Program-made: the position numbers and the translations under genes | Notes under the pieces: generated by a model | What the model was told of the DNA's origin: nothing | The model's input: only the letters and a program-made list of their open reading frames with translations | The model's database searches: none | Part shown: positions 8,126 through 17,481 of the stretch, in pieces | Layout: each line of letters begins with the position of its first letter | How positions within the stretch are numbered: the first letter of the stretch is position 1 | Origin: Henriciella sp. AS95 | GTDB lineage: Bacteria; Pseudomonadota; Alphaproteobacteria; Caulobacterales; Hyphomonadaceae | Reading direction: 5' to 3' | DNA: 64,000 nucleotides | Assembly: GCF_038900055.1 (NCBI RefSeq) | Contig: NZ_JBBMQM010000001.1 | Location: 1,984,001-2,048,000, forward strand

Positions 8126-10309
8126 CTAGTCGAAGTTGTTGGATCCCATATTTCCCAGGGTTTTCAGGCCGAAACGGAACATGATCGAATCCGACGGACC
8201 GAGTTGGCGGTCAACCTTCTCGGACCGCTCGAAGACAAGTTCGAACCTCGAACAATCATCCTGATAGCCCACACCGATGGAGTGGCGAATATCACGATTG
8301 TTTTCAATGTCACGCTGCAGGCCATAGATCAGGAAGTAATTATCGGTGACAGACACTTCAGACTGCAGGATCACGCCTTCCTGCCGCAGTCCGGCCTGCG
8401 TGACTTCCGCGTCAATCTGGTAATAGATCGCCGATGCGAGGAACCGGTCGAACCGCATGTCGACGCTCGTATCAATTCTGTTGAGTTCCAGGCTGTCATC
8501 ATCAAGGCGAACTTTGGCCTTGAACGTAAAGGGGTTTCCCATATCCAGCGAGACGGCGCCGAGCCAGTCGCTCGCTGTGCCATCAAGGTTGCTTGGTACG
8601 TCAAAGGCAGCGTCGTCGCGATTGCGCCACCGGCGACCCGCAAGCGCTGTCAGCTGCACGCCTGATTTCCACCTTGCGACCGTCGAAATACCCGCGCCGA
8701 TCTTGCCGTCGCCCTCATAGAGATCGTATCCGGCCTGCCCGTTGGCGTCGAAAATAGAGGATGTGTCGAGTTCGTAGAACAGCCCGTCTTCGATGGGAAT
8801 TTCGGCGTCATTCGGGCCGGTCGTACCGATCGCAGCCATTACGATGGGTTCGACAATGATGTCCACTGACTTGCCGGGGCGATAGAGGGGCAAGGATAGC
8901 TCGGCGCCGACCGCCCCTACACCGCGGTCAATAGTGTCCGCATCGCCCGTCGTGGGGAAATCGTTCAGCTCATACCGGTCGAACCGGGCTTCGGCGAAAG
9001 GCTCCGCGACAATGCCGCCGGGCAAGACCTTCTGCATGGACCAGTCAGCACCGACACTTACGCGGTGGCTGTCTGGCCCGGTCAGGCGGGACAGGAACGC
9101 TGTGGAGGCATTGATATTGGCAAAGCCAAGCTGGCCCAGGTCAAAGTCGTATTGCGCATAGCCGAGCGGCAGGACATCGGCGATGCCAGCTTCGCGTTGG
9201 TCCGTCAGGCGAAGATTGTCGAACGTCAGAACCGATGCATCGGCGTACCAGTTTGACGATTGCCCAACTGTATATAGTTGCGAGAGTAGCGTGCGTGGCT
9301 GGTTGGTGTAGAGGCCGCGTTTATTGTTCTCACCCTGGATGTCGTAGCGCTCAATATAAAGATCGTCGGTGGTTTCCTCCACACCGAAACCCCAGAGCCA
9401 GTTCTTGTTGATGTTGAACTGGCCATCGGCGAACACGTGTCCGCGCCATTCCTGTTCACCAAACTTTTCGCCGTCGGAATCGAACTCTTTCTCATTCGTG
9501 GCTGTCAGGTTGATATTCAGGTTTCCCGACCAGAAACGCTTTCTGTAATCGAGTTCAATGACAGGATTGACCTTCGAATACAGCCATGGCGCGACCGTCA
9601 GGTCCTGATAAGGCGAGATCGCCCAAAGATAAGGCTGCTGGTAGGTGAGACCGGTTTTGGAGGAGCTGCCAATCGTCGGAATGAGAAACCCTGAACGACG
9701 TTCAGCTTTTGGGTCGGGGTGCGCGAAATAGGGCAGGTAGATGACCGGGATGCCAGCGATCTCCAGCACGGCATCCTTGTATGTGTACATGCCGTCCTCT
9801 TCATCGAGAACCGCTTCACGGGCGCGGATGGCCCATGTCGGCGTCGTGTCGCCTTCGCACAATTCACATGCGGTGAAGATCGCACGGTCCAGCGTATTGA
9901 GCGATTCATTCTCCCGGCGCGCTGAATTGGCTGAAGCCGTCGCCCCATCAGGCGTCCGCATGGAAAATTCGACCGCGTAGCCATCCGCAAGGTTAGCGTC
10001 GGTCTCAACCTCATCGGCGAAACGCTGCGTGCCGTCCGGCTCCAGTATGACAATATTGCCCTGCGCACGCACGCGGGCCGTCGACCGGTTGTAAGTCAGC
10101 TTGTCTGCCGTCAGCACACGGCCTTGATATTCAGCCGAGACATTCCCTTCAGCGACGACGGTGTTCTCATTCTCCAGAACATACACGTTGTCGGCCTGCA
10201 GGATGACTTTTGAGGATTCCGCCGCCTCAGTATCTGAGGCTTGCGCGACGACCTGCGGCGCGGTGGCGCTCAGCATGATCGCAGCAAAAGCGGTTTTCCA
10301 AACGGCCAT
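8126..10309 (-). CDS. lptD: LPS-assembly outer-membrane protein LptD
   Basis: This 727-residue protein inserts lipopolysaccharide into the outer leaflet of the outer membrane. A signal peptide (1-23, ending VVAQA) is followed by an OstA/LptA-like jelly-roll (about 35-110) and a C-terminal beta-barrel with alternating aromatic strands. C148 and C151 (CELC) plus a Cys near the C-terminus (YQDDCSRF) are the likely disulfide partners. The ATG at 10309 has AGGAGG just upstream and begins the signal peptide; the open frame continues 52 codons further without a ribosome site. It heads the lptD-surA-pdxA-rsmA string. Confidence 0.94.
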   Translation of the reverse strand: MAVWKTAFAAIMLSATAPQVVAQASDTEAAESSKVILQADNVYVLENENTVVAEGNVSAEYQGRVLTADKLTYNRSTARVRAQGNIVILEPDGTQRFADEVETDANLADGYAVEFSMRTPDGATASANSARRENESLNTLDRAIFTACELCEGDTTPTWAIRAREAVLDEEDGMYTYKDAVLEIAGIPVIYLPYFAHPDPKAERRSGFLIPTIGSSSKTGLTYQQPYLWAISPYQDLTVAPWLYSKVNPVIELDYRKRFWSGNLNINLTATNEKEFDSDGEKFGEQEWRGHVFADGQFNINKNWLWGFGVEETTDDLYIERYDIQGENNKRGLYTNQPRTLLSQLYTVGQSSNWYADASVLTFDNLRLTDQREAGIADVLPLGYAQYDFDLGQLGFANINASTAFLSRLTGPDSHRVSVGADWSMQKVLPGGIVAEPFAEARFDRYELNDFPTTGDADTIDRGVGAVGAELSLPLYRPGKSVDIIVEPIVMAAIGTTGPNDAEIPIEDGLFYELDTSSIFDANGQAGYDLYEGDGKIGAGISTVARWKSGVQLTALAGRRWRNRDDAAFDVPSNLDGTASDWLGAVSLDMGNPFTFKAKVRLDDDSLELNRIDTSVDMRFDRFLASAIYYQIDAEVTQAGLRQEGVILQSEVSVTDNYFLIYGLQRDIENNRDIRHSIGVGYQDDCSRFELVFERSEKVDRQLGPSDSIMFRFGLKTLGNMGSNNFD

Positions 10310-10442
10310 AAGGCCTCCTGCACTTACCCAAAACCCGGTGATTCTCGCATAAGCGGCCTTGTACGGCCCGTCCAGATTTACATGCCACCCTTGACGGTAA
10401 TTCACGAGCTGTGTTGCAGGCCGGACATTACCGGTGCTGGGC

Positions 10443-11516
10443 TCAAGTGCGCGAGGCGAGACCACCGGCGTGAGTGATCGCCCGGCCTTCCAGCTCGAGT
10501 TCTAGGAGCACAGACGCGCATTGACGCGCAGAGCAAGCACTCGCCAGTGCGATCTCCTCGATGGCAACCGGCGTCGGAGAAAGAGATTCGTAGACGCGTC
10601 CGGCAAGTCCCTCCGGTATGTCGGGCACCGTATGAGCGCCCTTGGCGGTCGGTTGAAAGGCAAACAGATCATCCTGCCTGGCAATCTGGGCGCTCACCGC
10701 CTCGATGACGTCGTCTGCATGACGAACCAGTGTTGCGCCATTGCGCAGTAATCTGTTGGTCCCGGCAGCGCGCGCATCAAGCGGCGATCCGGGGACAGCC
10801 ATCACTTCGCGCCCTTGTTCGCCGGCCATGCGAGCAGAAATGAGCGAGCCGGATCGCTCGGCCGCTTCCACAATGACGGTCCCGACGGAGAGACCAGTGA
10901 TGATGCGGTTTCTCCGAGGAAAGTCCCGAGCGGTTGCGCGATGACCAAAACGACGCTCCGACACGATGAGGCCTTTCTCAGCGATGGCAGAATAGAGATC
11001 CTGGTGTTGGGGCGGGTAGACCTGGTCCACACCGCCGGCCAGCACTGCAATCGTGCCGGTCTCCAGGCTGGCGGCATGGGCTTCGCCATCGATTCCCCGG
11101 GCGAGGCCGGACACTGACACCAGCCCCGCTGCGCCGACACCGGCCGCGATCAGGCGGGCCAGCTTCCGTCCGGCTGCCGAAGCGTTCCTCGCGCCGACAA
11201 TGCCAATGGCAGGCCGCTTCAGCAAACCATGATCGCCGATCATCGAAAGAACCGGGGGCGGTGGTGAGAGCGCTGAGAGAGCCGGCGGATAGTTCTCCTC
11301 ACAGGCACATACGATCTGCCCACCTGCGCGCCGGCACATGTCGATTTCCTGCTCGGCAGCCTGATAATCCAGTTTAAGTTGCGGGACCGATTTCGCTGCT
11401 TCGACGGGAGAACCGAATTTATCTAAGAGCTGGAAAAAGCTCACCGGCCCTATTTTGGGCGCACGGGCGAGGGCCAACCACTCAACCCTTTCGCGGTCCC
11501 CAAGCACGCCCGTCAT
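10443..11516 (-). CDS. dprA: DNA-processing protein DprA
   Basis: A 357-residue DprA/Smf protein. The family binds single-stranded DNA entering by transformation and loads RecA. The Rossmann-like core shows GIVGARNAS (about 106-113), SGLARGID (136-143), LAGGVDQVYP and the PRRNRIITGLS block (200-210) with AVPGSP downstream. A C-terminal winged-helix segment of about 60 residues follows. It overlaps plsY by 4 bp (ATGA). Presence of dprA does not by itself prove competence, and no other com genes are in the window. Confidence 0.95.
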   Translation of the reverse strand: MTGVLGDRERVEWLALARAPKIGPVSFFQLLDKFGSPVEAAKSVPQLKLDYQAAEQEIDMCRRAGGQIVCACEENYPPALSALSPPPPVLSMIGDHGLLKRPAIGIVGARNASAAGRKLARLIAAGVGAAGLVSVSGLARGIDGEAHAASLETGTIAVLAGGVDQVYPPQHQDLYSAIAEKGLIVSERRFGHRATARDFPRRNRIITGLSVGTVIVEAAERSGSLISARMAGEQGREVMAVPGSPLDARAAGTNRLLRNGATLVRHADDVIEAVSAQIARQDDLFAFQPTAKGAHTVPDIPEGLAGRVYESLSPTPVAIEEIALASACSARQCASVLLELELEGRAITHAGGLASRT

Positions 11517-12130
11517 TCAGCGTCGGCCTGCTTTTTCTTTTGTCCGAATTTCGGTTCGCTTCCGCTTAGCAAACGAGCCAGATTGGCCCGATGCGTCCAG
11601 AAAACGAGAATGCTGAGAGCAGCAAGGACGCCCACGGCGAAATGCGTTTCGCCGAGCAGAAATGCGCCGATTGGCACAAGAGCGGCCGCTGTAAGGGCCG
11701 CCAGCGACGAAATCCGGAAAATCAGGAACATGCCAAGCCAGATAGGCCCGCCAACCATCAATCCCTTGAGTGATGCGAACACAAGAAGCCCCGCATAGGT
11801 CGCGACACCCTTGCCACCTTTGAAGCCAAGCCAGACGGGGTAGCAGTGGCCCAGAAAGGCTGCGGCGCCAGCGATCAAGCCGACATTTCGGCTGGCAAAG
11901 GCAAAGGTGAACAGCAACACCGCCAGCCCCGCCTTGAAACTGTCCAGGATGAGCGTCGCGAAAGCGAGGTCCTTACGGCCAGTGCGCAGCACATTGGTTG
12001 CACCAATATTCCCTGATCCGATCTGGCGGATGTCGCCCAGCCCCGCAGCCCGCGTAATGATCAAGCCAAACGGAATAGACCCCAGCAGGTATCCACCAAT
12101 AGCGGCGATGAAAAACGGGAGGTAGGTCAT
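11513..12130 (-). CDS. plsY: Acyl-phosphate glycerol-3-phosphate acyltransferase PlsY
   Basis: This 205-residue polytopic inner-membrane enzyme transfers the acyl group from acyl-phosphate to glycerol-3-phosphate, the first step of phospholipid synthesis. The family motifs GSIPFG, the GSGNIGATNVLR block and the GHCYPVWLGFKGGKGVAT block are all present. About five transmembrane segments are visible and the C-terminus is Lys-rich. AGGA lies about 10 bases before the ATG. The neighbouring dprA is translationally coupled to it. Confidence 0.95.
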   Translation of the reverse strand: MTYLPFFIAAIGGYLLGSIPFGLIITRAAGLGDIRQIGSGNIGATNVLRTGRKDLAFATLILDSFKAGLAVLLFTFAFASRNVGLIAGAAAFLGHCYPVWLGFKGGKGVATYAGLLVFASLKGLMVGGPIWLGMFLIFRISSLAALTAAALVPIGAFLLGETHFAVGVLAALSILVFWTHRANLARLLSGSEPKFGQKKKQADAE

Positions 12131-12191
12131 GAATTTGTCCTGTCGTGCGATCGCCTGATTTACCGCTTAGCTTGTTTCGTTATCGGGTTCG

Positions 12192-12213
12192 AGCGTCAAG
12201 GGACAAGGACGCT
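12192..12213. promoter_or_regulatory. Inverted repeat between plsY and the TetR gene, possible operator
   Basis: AGCGTC at 12192-12197 and GACGCT at 12208-12213 form a perfect 6-bp dyad with a 10-base spacer. It lies 38 bases before the TTG of the TetR-family gene and upstream of divergent plsY. TetR proteins often bind such dyads beside their own gene. The match is short and could be chance. Confidence 0.3.
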
Positions 12214-12250
12214 GGCTACACCCTTTGCGATCTCGACGCGCCAATGAGAA

Positions 12251-12844
12251 TTGATTTACACTGGGCTGACCCAGGGGACGGGAGAGACGACAATCGACGC
12301 AAATGAACGACTGCTCAGGGCCGCGATTTCGCTGATCGGCGAGAACGGGCCGGACTTGCTGACGCATCGAATGATTGCGGAAGAAGCCGGTTTGTCGCCG
12401 GGGACGGCCACCTATCATTTCAGTTCTCTTGATGTCCTGATTGAGAGAGCTTTTGCGCTCTATATTGCAGACTATGAAAGCGCGCTGGAGGCAGCATTAA
12501 CGGCCAAGCCGATGCGCACGCTGAGAGATGTCACGACGTTCCTCACCCGCATGACGGCTCTGGATGCCAGTGATGCCGAACTTGCACGGATCGAGTATTC
12601 GATGATCCTTTATGCCCGGCACAATGAGGCCCTGCATGATCTCGTGAGCCATTGGTCAGGCCTGCTTCAGGGGGCAGTCGCCGATGGCTTGCGCGCGGCC
12701 AGCGCCCCCAGTCCGGATTTTCTGGCAGGGATCGCCGTCAGTTTCTGTCGCGGAATCGAAATTGAAGTGCTTTCCAAAGCCAGCAAAGTCGACGATTCCT
12801 GGATGCGCTCACGCCTGGACGCGATCTTCAAGCTGTTTGACTAG
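12251..12844 (+). CDS. TetR family transcriptional regulator
   Basis: A 197-residue regulator. The N-terminal helix-turn-helix is clear at about residues 17-62, with NERLLRAA, then LTHRMIAEEAGLSPGTATYHF. The rest is the helical ligand-binding and dimerisation domain, with no assignable ligand. The only start that includes the full HTH is the TTG at 12251, and it lacks a convincing Shine-Dalgarno sequence; start confidence is therefore moderate. It is transcribed away from plsY and its stop overlaps the end of convergent pyrC by 4 bp. Its target may be itself or the divergent neighbour. Confidence 0.85.
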   Translation: MIYTGLTQGTGETTIDANERLLRAAISLIGENGPDLLTHRMIAEEAGLSPGTATYHFSSLDVLIERAFALYIADYESALEAALTAKPMRTLRDVTTFLTRMTALDASDAELARIEYSMILYARHNEALHDLVSHWSGLLQGAVADGLRAASAPSPDFLAGIAVSFCRGIEIEVLSKASKVDDSWMRSRLDAIFKLFD

Positions 12845-14109
12845 AACTCAAACACGGTTTCGCCCGCGATAATCGTTCGCTCGACCCGGCCAACCATGCG
12901 CCGACCGTCGAAAGGCGAGTTGAGCGAGCGTGACCTCAGATTTTCGCGTTCGCACAGCCACGGTTTATCGGCGTCGAACAGGATCAGGTCTGCGGGGGCA
13001 CCAACGACCAGTCGTCCTTGAGGAACGCCAATAATATCGGCGGGGCTCGATGTGACGGGTTTCAGGGCATCCAGGAGGTCGATCCGTTCATCCTGAACCA
13101 GCGCGAGGAGCGCTGAGAGAACGGTCTCCAGTCCGGCGGCGCCAAATGAGGCTTCGCCGAATGGCAGCCGCTTTTCTTCCGGTGGCTGCGGGTCGTGCGC
13201 CGACACCACCGCATCGATCTCGCCGTCGACGAGCGCCTGGATCAGTGCCTGCCGGTCCTCCTCTACGCGGAAGGGCGGATTGACCTTGCAGTAGGTGAGA
13301 TAGTCGCCGACATCGAGCTCATTGAAGAACAGATGATGCGCCGCGACGCTCACATACACCTTGACGCCGCGGTCGCGCGCTGCCCGGATCATGTCGATGC
13401 TGCGGGCGGTCGACACCTGATCGACCAGAAGCGTGCATCCGGTCGCTTCGGCAAGCAGCAAGTCGCGGCCAAGCCCGATCCATTCTGCCTCTCGTGGCAG
13501 TCCGGGCAGCCCCATTCGGGCCGCTTGCGCGCCTGCATTCATGACACCGCTGGTGCCAAGCGCATGATCATTCGGCCGGCTGGAGACGATTGCGTTGCAG
13601 CTCGCGGCATATCCCATCGTCCGCCGCAACATGGACGGATTTTCCACCGGCAGGTCGCCATTGGTGAAAAACACCGCGCCGGAACCTGACATCATGGCGA
13701 TTTCTGCCATGGCATTACCCTTCAGGCCTTTGGTCAGTGCGCCCGCCGGATAGATGCGCGCTTTTGCAGTCTCCTTGCCGCGATTGGTGATGAACTGAAC
13801 CAGCGCGACATCGTCAATCACAGGGTCTGTATCTGGCATGACCACCATGCTGGTGACGCCGCCAGCAACAGCAGCCCGCGAAGCCGTCGCGAGTGTTTCC
13901 TTCTGCTCTGCGCCAGGCTCGCCGGTTTTGACCCGCAGATCGATGAGGCCAGGCGCAAGGCAAAGCCCGCCGGCGTCGATGGTCTCATCCGCTGTTTCGT
14001 TGACGGCCCCGACTGCCGTGATGACGCCGTCTTCGAAAAGCAGCGACCCTGCCTCGTCCCATCCGGACGCTGGACAAGCAAGATGCGCGTTGGTGATCAG
14101 CGTTTTCAT
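12841..14109 (-). CDS. pyrC: Dihydroorotase-like protein, apparently non-catalytic (PyrC'/PyrX type)
   Basis: A 422-residue amidohydrolase-fold protein of the class I dihydroorotase family. The metal ligands of active enzymes are missing: the HxH motif is replaced by R59-V-K61 ([12 protein letters not shown]), the catalytic Asp of TDHAPH is A304 (SAHDPQ), and the HxxHxST histidines are lost (LLVDQVST). HH at 258-259 remains. In Pseudomonas an inactive PyrC' is needed to assemble aspartate transcarbamoylase, and similar sequences accompany pyrB in many alphaproteobacteria (known). The 4-bp overlap with pyrB supports that structural role. An active PyrC is expected elsewhere in the genome (inference). 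Confidence 0.93.
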   Translation of the reverse strand: MKTLITNAHLACPASGWDEAGSLLFEDGVITAVGAVNETADETIDAGGLCLAPGLIDLRVKTGEPGAEQKETLATASRAAVAGGVTSMVVMPDTDPVIDDVALVQFITNRGKETAKARIYPAGALTKGLKGNAMAEIAMMSGSGAVFFTNGDLPVENPSMLRRTMGYAASCNAIVSSRPNDHALGTSGVMNAGAQAARMGLPGLPREAEWIGLGRDLLLAEATGCTLLVDQVSTARSIDMIRAARDRGVKVYVSVAAHHLFFNELDVGDYLTYCKVNPPFRVEEDRQALIQALVDGEIDAVVSAHDPQPPEEKRLPFGEASFGAAGLETVLSALLALVQDERIDLLDALKPVTSSPADIIGVPQGRLVVGAPADLILFDADKPWLCERENLRSRSLNSPFDGRRMVGRVERTIIAGETVFEF

Positions 14110-15053
14110 CGGCGTCTCCCCGACAGGAGCTTGAGAACAGCCTCACGCACTGCGACGCCCATCTCGACCTGCTCAGTGATGACGGACCGCTCGCCGTCGG
14201 CGATTGCGCTCTCGATTTCAACGCCGCGATTCATTGGCCCGGGGTGCATGACTGTGGCGTCTGCCGCAGCCTTCTCGAGGCGTTCGGCGGTCAGGCCGAA
14301 ATTGCGAAAATATTCGCGCTGGCTTGGCAGATAAGCGCCATTCATCCGTTCGAGCTGCAAGCGAAGCATCATGACAACGTCAGCGCCTTCTATGGCCTTG
14401 TCGAAGTCATGAACCGCCTGCGCCGCGCCCCATGTTTCAGTGCCGGACGGCAGCAGCGTTGCAGGGCCGCACAGCGTCACCTGAGCCCCGAGGAGGTGTA
14501 GCGCCATCGTCGTTGAGCGCGCCACGCGAGAATGCAGGATGTCGCCGCAGATCGTGACTTTGAGGCCTTCAATACGGCCTTTGGCACGGCGGATCGTCAG
14601 TGTGTCCAACAGGCCCTGCGTCGGGTGCTGATGTGTGCCGTCGCCCGCATTGATCACCGCGCAATCGACCTTGCGCGACAGCAGCTTCACGCCGCCGGAG
14701 GCAGAATGGCGGATCACGATGGCGTCCGGCGCCATGGCATTGAGCGTCATCGCCGTGTCGATCAGCGTTTCACCTTTTTTGACGCTGGACTGGGCCACCG
14801 GCATTGAGACGACATCGGCGCCGAGACGCTTAGCGGCAATTTCAAAGCTCGACATGGTGCGCGTCGAGTTCTCGAAGAAAAGGTTGATGACCGTCATGTT
14901 TTTCAGATGCGGTTCGGGCCGGCGGCCGGCGCGGGTCGCCTCTGCAAACTCTTCTGAAAGATCGAGAATATGTTCGATGTCGAGCCGGGAAAGGTCCTCA
15001 ATGCTCAACAGGTGGCGGTGCTCAAATTCGTAGCTGTAGCCCGGAATGGCCAT
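14106..15053 (-). CDS. pyrB: Aspartate carbamoyltransferase catalytic chain
   Basis: This 315-residue enzyme joins carbamoyl phosphate and aspartate, the committed step of pyrimidine synthesis. The carbamoyl-phosphate-binding FFENSTRT lies at about 59-66 (S63, T64, R65, T66); [12 protein letters not shown] and [10 protein letters not shown] are also present. The ATG at 15053 gives the usual family length; an in-frame start 17 codons earlier is possible but adds a non-conserved leader. It is coupled to the inactive dihydroorotase gene by a 4-bp overlap. No pyrI is seen. Confidence 0.96.
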   Translation of the reverse strand: MAIPGYSYEFEHRHLLSIEDLSRLDIEHILDLSEEFAEATRAGRRPEPHLKNMTVINLFFENSTRTMSSFEIAAKRLGADVVSMPVAQSSVKKGETLIDTAMTLNAMAPDAIVIRHSASGGVKLLSRKVDCAVINAGDGTHQHPTQGLLDTLTIRRAKGRIEGLKVTICGDILHSRVARSTTMALHLLGAQVTLCGPATLLPSGTETWGAAQAVHDFDKAIEGADVVMMLRLQLERMNGAYLPSQREYFRNFGLTAERLEKAAADATVMHPGPMNRGVEIESAIADGERSVITEQVEMGVAVREAVLKLLSGRRR

Positions 15054-15122
15054 GCGCTGCCTTTCGATTTTTGGCGGTTTATGCGCGATTCCGGCTGAGG
15101 GCAAGGGGGCAGCGGCAAGGTG

Positions 15123-16049
15123 TTAGAATAGTCCCGCCGAAAGGCATGCAAACCAGATTGCCGGCATGGTGACAATCGACAGCACCGTCTGCATCGCGAT
15201 CAGGTTGGCGGCGAGGGGAGCATCGCCGCCGAGCTGGCGCGCGAGAATGTAGGAACTCGTGGCGGTGGAGGTCGAGGCACTGATCACCGCGACAGCGAAG
15301 GGCGTGCCGGTAAGGCCGAGCGCAAGGGCGCCGGCAATGGTGAGCGCGGGCATGCCGAGGAGGCGAACGAGCGACCAGGTGACGGTGCGCACGCCCGCCC
15401 GGCCAAGCGCGCTGACATCCATGCCGGCCCCCGCCGCGAGCAGGCCGAGCGCGATCGTGCCCTGGCCGAGCAGGGCAAGCGTGTCGTCGATCATGGGCGG
15501 AATGGTGAGGTTCAAAGCGGCCAGCGCGCCGCCGATCGCACAGGCGATGATCAGCGGGTTTCGGATGAGTTCCGCAACCGGGTTGCGGCGGGCGCCGGTC
15601 TCCCGCTCGGCATGCGCCGTGAGCGCTGTGACGCTCAATATGTTGGCGGTCGGTATCATGGCGGCTGCGGCGATGGAGACGAGCGCCAGTCCCTCCTCGC
15701 CGAAGAGCGCGCTGCCGATGGAGAGCGCGACGAAAGTGTTCCAGCGCACATTCGACTGGATGATCGAGCCGACGGCGGGACGCGTCATACCGGGCCAGGC
15801 GCGCGCGAGCAGGCCGACGAGGCCGAGCAGGCACTGGGCGCCGATCAGGATCAGGGCAAGCCTCCAGGGGGCCGTTTCGAACGGGGCGCGGGCGAGCGCG
15901 CGGATGATGAGGGCAGGCAGGAGCAGGACATAGGCAAGCCGTTCGACCGCACGCCATCCATCATCCGACAGGACATTCCTCCAGCCCAGAAAGCGCCCGA
16001 GGGCGACCAGAAGCATGACTGGGACGAGGGCTGCTAGAAACGCGCTCAT
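15123..16049 (-). CDS. AEC family transporter (auxin efflux carrier-like permease)
   Basis: A 308-residue membrane protein with about ten hydrophobic segments arranged in two halves, as in the AEC/BART family. Bacterial members export organic acids or similar small molecules, but the substrate cannot be read from the sequence. The N-terminus [21 protein letters not shown] is typical. The stop is near the start of pyrB's region and the start overlaps ruvX by 4 bp. Base composition is notably GC-rich, giving long shadow reading frames on both strands. Confidence 0.88.
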   Translation of the reverse strand: MSAFLAALVPVMLLVALGRFLGWRNVLSDDGWRAVERLAYVLLLPALIIRALARAPFETAPWRLALILIGAQCLLGLVGLLARAWPGMTRPAVGSIIQSNVRWNTFVALSIGSALFGEEGLALVSIAAAAMIPTANILSVTALTAHAERETGARRNPVAELIRNPLIIACAIGGALAALNLTIPPMIDDTLALLGQGTIALGLLAAGAGMDVSALGRAGVRTVTWSLVRLLGMPALTIAGALALGLTGTPFAVAVISASTSTATSSYILARQLGGDAPLAANLIAMQTVLSIVTMPAIWFACLSAGLF

Positions 16050-16504
16050 GACGCGTTGGCGAGCCGGTCGATGGCGGTCTGAAGGATGATGGCGGCGGCG
16101 GAGGCGTCAATTAGTTCGGCGCGTCTGGCGCGAGACAAATCTGCCGATATCATGGCGCGTTCGGCCTCAGAGCTCGTCAGGCGCTCATCCTGGAACGCGA
16201 TCGAAATGTCACGGCGTTCATTGATATTGCGCGCAAGCGCGCGAGCCGATTGAACGCGTGGGCCTTCCGAGCCGTCCATATTAAGCGGTAGCCCCATGAT
16301 GAGACCGACGGCGCGGCGTTCATCGATAATCGCCATCAACCTGTCGAGAGAAGGGCCAAGCTTGCGACCTTTCTTGATCGTCTCAACGGGTGAAGCGATC
16401 ATTCGGCCTGCGTCGCACGCCGCAATGCCGAGCGTTTTCGAGCCGGGATCAATCCCGATCAGGACGCCAAATGGCGGAAGGTCAAACAGGTCTATTACCG
16501 GCAT
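16046..16504 (-). CDS. ruvX: Putative Holliday junction resolvase / pre-16S rRNA nuclease YqgF
   Basis: A 152-residue RNase H-fold protein. The first acidic motif [15 protein letters not shown] (about 17-31) and the C-terminal [12 protein letters not shown] with a later [10 protein letters not shown] block match the YqgF/RuvX family. In E. coli YqgF matures the 5' end of 16S rRNA; other members cut Holliday junctions. It overlaps the AEC carrier gene by 4 bp and is divergent from gatC across a 76-bp gap. It is slightly long at the N-terminus because of a short Pro-rich leader. Confidence 0.93.
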   Translation of the reverse strand: MPVIDLFDLPPFGVLIGIDPGSKTLGIAACDAGRMIASPVETIKKGRKLGPSLDRLMAIIDERRAVGLIMGLPLNMDGSEGPRVQSARALARNINERRDISIAFQDERLTSSEAERAMISADLSRARRAELIDASAAAIILQTAIDRLANAS

Positions 16505-16580
16505 GGCAGCGTGTGGGCTCGTCTCTTGAATTTGCCCTGCCTAGCGCGTATCGGACGGATATGTCGATTGGAGAAAGCCA

Positions 16581-16868
16581 ATGAGCGTTACGAAAGACGA
16601 TGTTCGCAAGGCTGCGCGCCTGTCCCGCATTGCCGTGACGGAGGACCGTCTTGAGCCATTGGCCAATGAGCTGACATCCATCATGGGCTGGATTGAACAG
16701 CTGAACGAGGTCGATGTCGAAGGCGTGGAGCCGATGACATCCGTTGTCGATGCAACCCTCCCACTGCGCGACGACGTCGTAACTGACGGCAATATTCAGG
16801 ACCAGGTTCTCGCCAACGCTCCGAAGAGCGATGACGGTTTCTTTGTTGTGCCGAAGTCGGTCGAATAA
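16581..16868 (+). CDS. gatC: Asp-tRNA(Asn)/Glu-tRNA(Gln) amidotransferase subunit C
   Basis: This 95-residue subunit wraps around GatA and GatB and stabilises the amidotransferase that converts misacylated Glu-tRNA(Gln) or Asp-tRNA(Asn) to the correct aminoacyl-tRNA. The helical N-terminus with VRKAARLSRIAVTE and the EGVEPMTSV motif are typical. GGAGA precedes the ATG. It ends exactly where an antisense lipoprotein gene ends, so gatC is separated from gatA by a gene on the other strand. Confidence 0.95.
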   Translation: MSVTKDDVRKAARLSRIAVTEDRLEPLANELTSIMGWIEQLNEVDVEGVEPMTSVVDATLPLRDDVVTDGNIQDQVLANAPKSDDGFFVVPKSVE

Positions 16869-17312
16869 TTATTCGTCGGCCGGCTCGTCCTCTGCGGCGT
16901 CTTCATCCCATTCATAGATAGCGGCAATTGGACAGCGTACGCTGGGCATATCGGTCTGGCTCGGCCCAAAGACGCTATCGTATGCGTAGATGGCGTCGCC
17001 CCGGCTGATACAACCAGCGCCTGGACTGTTGTCGAAGCTGAGCGAGAGCGCGTGATCCAGATCGTAGCAACGACCGACTGTTTCGATCAGATACTCGTCA
17101 TTCACGCCCTTTTCGACGATCACGGTGTTTCGCGTTGCATTCCGGAAATTGTCGATGGATGAACCGAAACAGATCCTGTCGACTCTTTCGCCGAGACGGG
17201 CATCAGTACGCCACTCATCGGCGGTCTCGTCGCTAGCAGCGGTCGAGGAGCAGCCCGCCAGTGCCATCAGAAGCGCTGCGGAGGCTGCTGTCAGTGCAAA
17301 TGTTGGTTTCAT
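16869..17312 (-). CDS. Predicted lipoprotein, DUF6491-like
   Basis: A 147-residue exported protein. The first 21 residues form a lipoprotein signal ending in the lipobox LAGC, so the mature protein is probably lipid-anchored at Cys21. The mature part contains four further cysteines, a motif RICFGSSIDNFRNATRN and an acidic C-terminal tail. It resembles the DUF6491 family as I remember it; no function is known. AAAGGAG lies 7-13 bases before the ATG. It is antisense to its neighbours and sits between gatC and gatA, with its stop abutting the gatC stop. Confidence 0.82.
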   Translation of the reverse strand: MKPTFALTAASAALLMALAGCSSTAASDETADEWRTDARLGERVDRICFGSSIDNFRNATRNTVIVEKGVNDEYLIETVGRCYDLDHALSLSFDNSPGAGCISRGDAIYAYDSVFGPSQTDMPSVRCPIAAIYEWDEDAAEDEPADE

Positions 17313-17481
17313 ATTGGGCTCCTTTTATAATGGCTTAGGCGCCTGAATCTGTATGGTGCATGAACAACGGTTCACCCGCCAGGGCTGTTGCAAATCAGTA
17401 CGATTACGTCTCGGGGCTTGAACTTTCGGCCAAGCCCAGCATACCAAGGCCGAAATTCGTTTCCGGATATCCCAGACTTCT

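Noticed and set aside
15079-15957. 292-codon frame overlapping the AEC carrier on the same strand
   Set aside because: Arg/Pro/His-rich out-of-frame sequence; the AEC frame has a normal hydrophobic pattern and fits its neighbours.
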